This document shows, piece by piece, positions 31,622-32,325 of a stretch of DNA of 32,325 nucleotides; position 1 is the first letter of the stretch, and each line of letters opens with the position of its first letter. Position numbers and translations under genes: made by a program. The DNA lies in assembly GCA_903891315.1 (NCBI GenBank), contig CAITEF010000588.1:1-32325 (forward strand), written 5' to 3'. The notes under the pieces were generated by a model. The model was not told where the DNA came from, did not search any database, and saw only the letters and a list, made by a program, of their open reading frames with translations. The DNA comes from an uncultured Rhodospirillales bacterium (GTDB lineage Bacteria; Pseudomonadota; Alphaproteobacteria; Acetobacterales; Acetobacteraceae).

Positions 31622-32325
31622 TCAATCCACCGGCGCCTCTGCCAGCCACGGCGTGGTCCATATGCACGGGTTGGAGAGCATCTGGGCCAAATGCTCGGAG
31701 ATGGCGTTGAGCAGCATCTCGCCCTTCTGCGGCGTCGCTGCTTCCGGATTGCCAATCACCCCCGAGCGCGAGCGACTGCCGATGGCGCGCCAGTGATAGA
31801 GGCCTTGCGGCGGCGGATCGTCGGAATCTTCGGCGTTGCGGGCGGCGAGATAGATGCGGTCGGTGGCGACTTTCTCGGGGCGGACGACCATCATCATCGC
31901 CGTCTCGGCCTCGCAGGCATGTAGGAGATTGTCCTGGGTCTCCAGAATATCGCGAATTGGCTTGGCGGCGGCATACCAGTAGCAGAATTGCTGGATCGGC
32001 ACGCCGAGACGCGGCGAGAGATCGTCGGCGAGACTGCGCAGGGCGTTGTCGTTGCCGCCATGCGAGTTCAGCAGACAGATCCGGCGGAAACCGTGGCGCA
32101 CGAGAGAGGAGCAGATGCTGCCGATCACGGCTGAGAAGCTGGCGAGATCGAGCGTGATGGTGCCGCCAAAGCTCATGTGATGCTCGGACAGCCCGGTCCA
32201 GAGCATCGGCAATGTCAGCGCGGTCTCGCCACGGGTGACGAGGGCTTGACAGGTGCGGATGGCAACCGCCTCACCCAAGGCTGAGTCGGTCTCAACCGGC
32301 AAATGAGGACCGTGTTGTTCGAGCG
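31622..32325 (-). CDS. Creatininase-family metal-dependent amidohydrolase (5' end outside window)
   Basis: The visible part has about 234 codons and the frame continues beyond the right edge. Reading from the edge, the first residues are LEQHGPHLPVETDSALGEAV, the hallmark metal-binding motif of creatininase/creatinine amidohydrolase and MftE-like proteins (Glu, His, Asp ligands). Also typical are MSFGGTITLD and LLNSHGGNDNALRSLADDL, and the later Glu in HACEAETAMMMV. An in-frame TTG at 32302 is not the real start because the motif lies before it. The substrate is unknown: the family includes creatininase and other amidohydrolases. It converges on the crt genes with a 2-bp gap and probably marks the cluster boundary. 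Confidence 0.85.
   Translation of the reverse strand, partial: LEQHGPHLPVETDSALGEAVAIRTCQALVTRGETALTLPMLWTGLSEHHMSFGGTITLDLASFSAVIGSICSSLVRHGFRRICLLNSHGGNDNALRSLADDLSPRLGVPIQQFCYWYAAAKPIRDILETQDNLLHACEAETAMMMVVRPEKVATDRIYLAARNAEDSDDPPPQGLYHWRAIGSRSRSGVIGNPEAATPQKGEMLLNAISEHLAQMLSNPCIWTTPWLAEAPVD

Overview
This window is a large part of a purple-bacterial photosynthesis gene cluster (PGC) from a GC-rich alphaproteobacterium. It carries bacteriochlorophyll a genes, the reaction-centre H subunit with its assembly genes, the first carotenoid genes and an unusually dense set of light and redox regulators. Two PpsR paralogues, with ppsR2 directly followed by a bacteriophytochrome and a heme oxygenase, is an arrangement known from Rhodopseudomonas palustris and photosynthetic Bradyrhizobium. 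That points to a relative of that group or a lineage that shares their PGC; the exact genus cannot be told from this window. The pufBALM, bchCXYZ and crtCDEF genes expected in such clusters are not here and presumably lie outside.

Layout: (1) 12-4570, minus strand: ppaA/aerR, ppsR1, bchG, bchP, the last three joined by 4-bp stop/start overlaps. (2) 4571-4940: divergent regulatory region with one perfect and two near-perfect PpsR-type operators. (3) 4941-20404, plus strand: bchF-N-B-H-L-M-lhaA-puhA-B-C-orf110-acsF-puhE-hemA, almost all overlapping or a few bases apart, so probably one superoperon. (4) 20477-24827: a PpsR operator, ppsR2, bphP, bphO: the light-input module. (5) 24844-28728: bchI-D-O and a small membrane protein. 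(6) 28729-28904: a roughly 90-bp repeat-like element with imperfect inverted ends, then two perfect PpsR operators exactly 40 bp apart. (7) 28905-31619: crtI, crtB and a 49-residue membrane microprotein. (8) 31622 to the right edge, minus strand: a creatininase-family gene, cut by the window end.

How it works together: HemA feeds tetrapyrrole synthesis; BchIDH inserts Mg; BchM methylates; AcsF closes ring E with O2; BchNBL reduces ring D in the dark; BchF hydrates the vinyl group; BchG and BchP attach and reduce the tail. PuhA, PuhB, PuhC, PuhE and LhaA build the photosystem. Control is probably by two PpsR proteins (one with a cysteine beside its HTH, one without), a cobalamin-type antirepressor (PpaA/AerR) and a kinase-less bacteriophytochrome whose biliverdin is made by the adjacent heme oxygenase. 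The most interesting parts are the regulatory architecture (operators and their 40-bp phasing, paralogue divergence) and three small, poorly described genes: the 110-aa, 88-aa and 49-aa ORFs.
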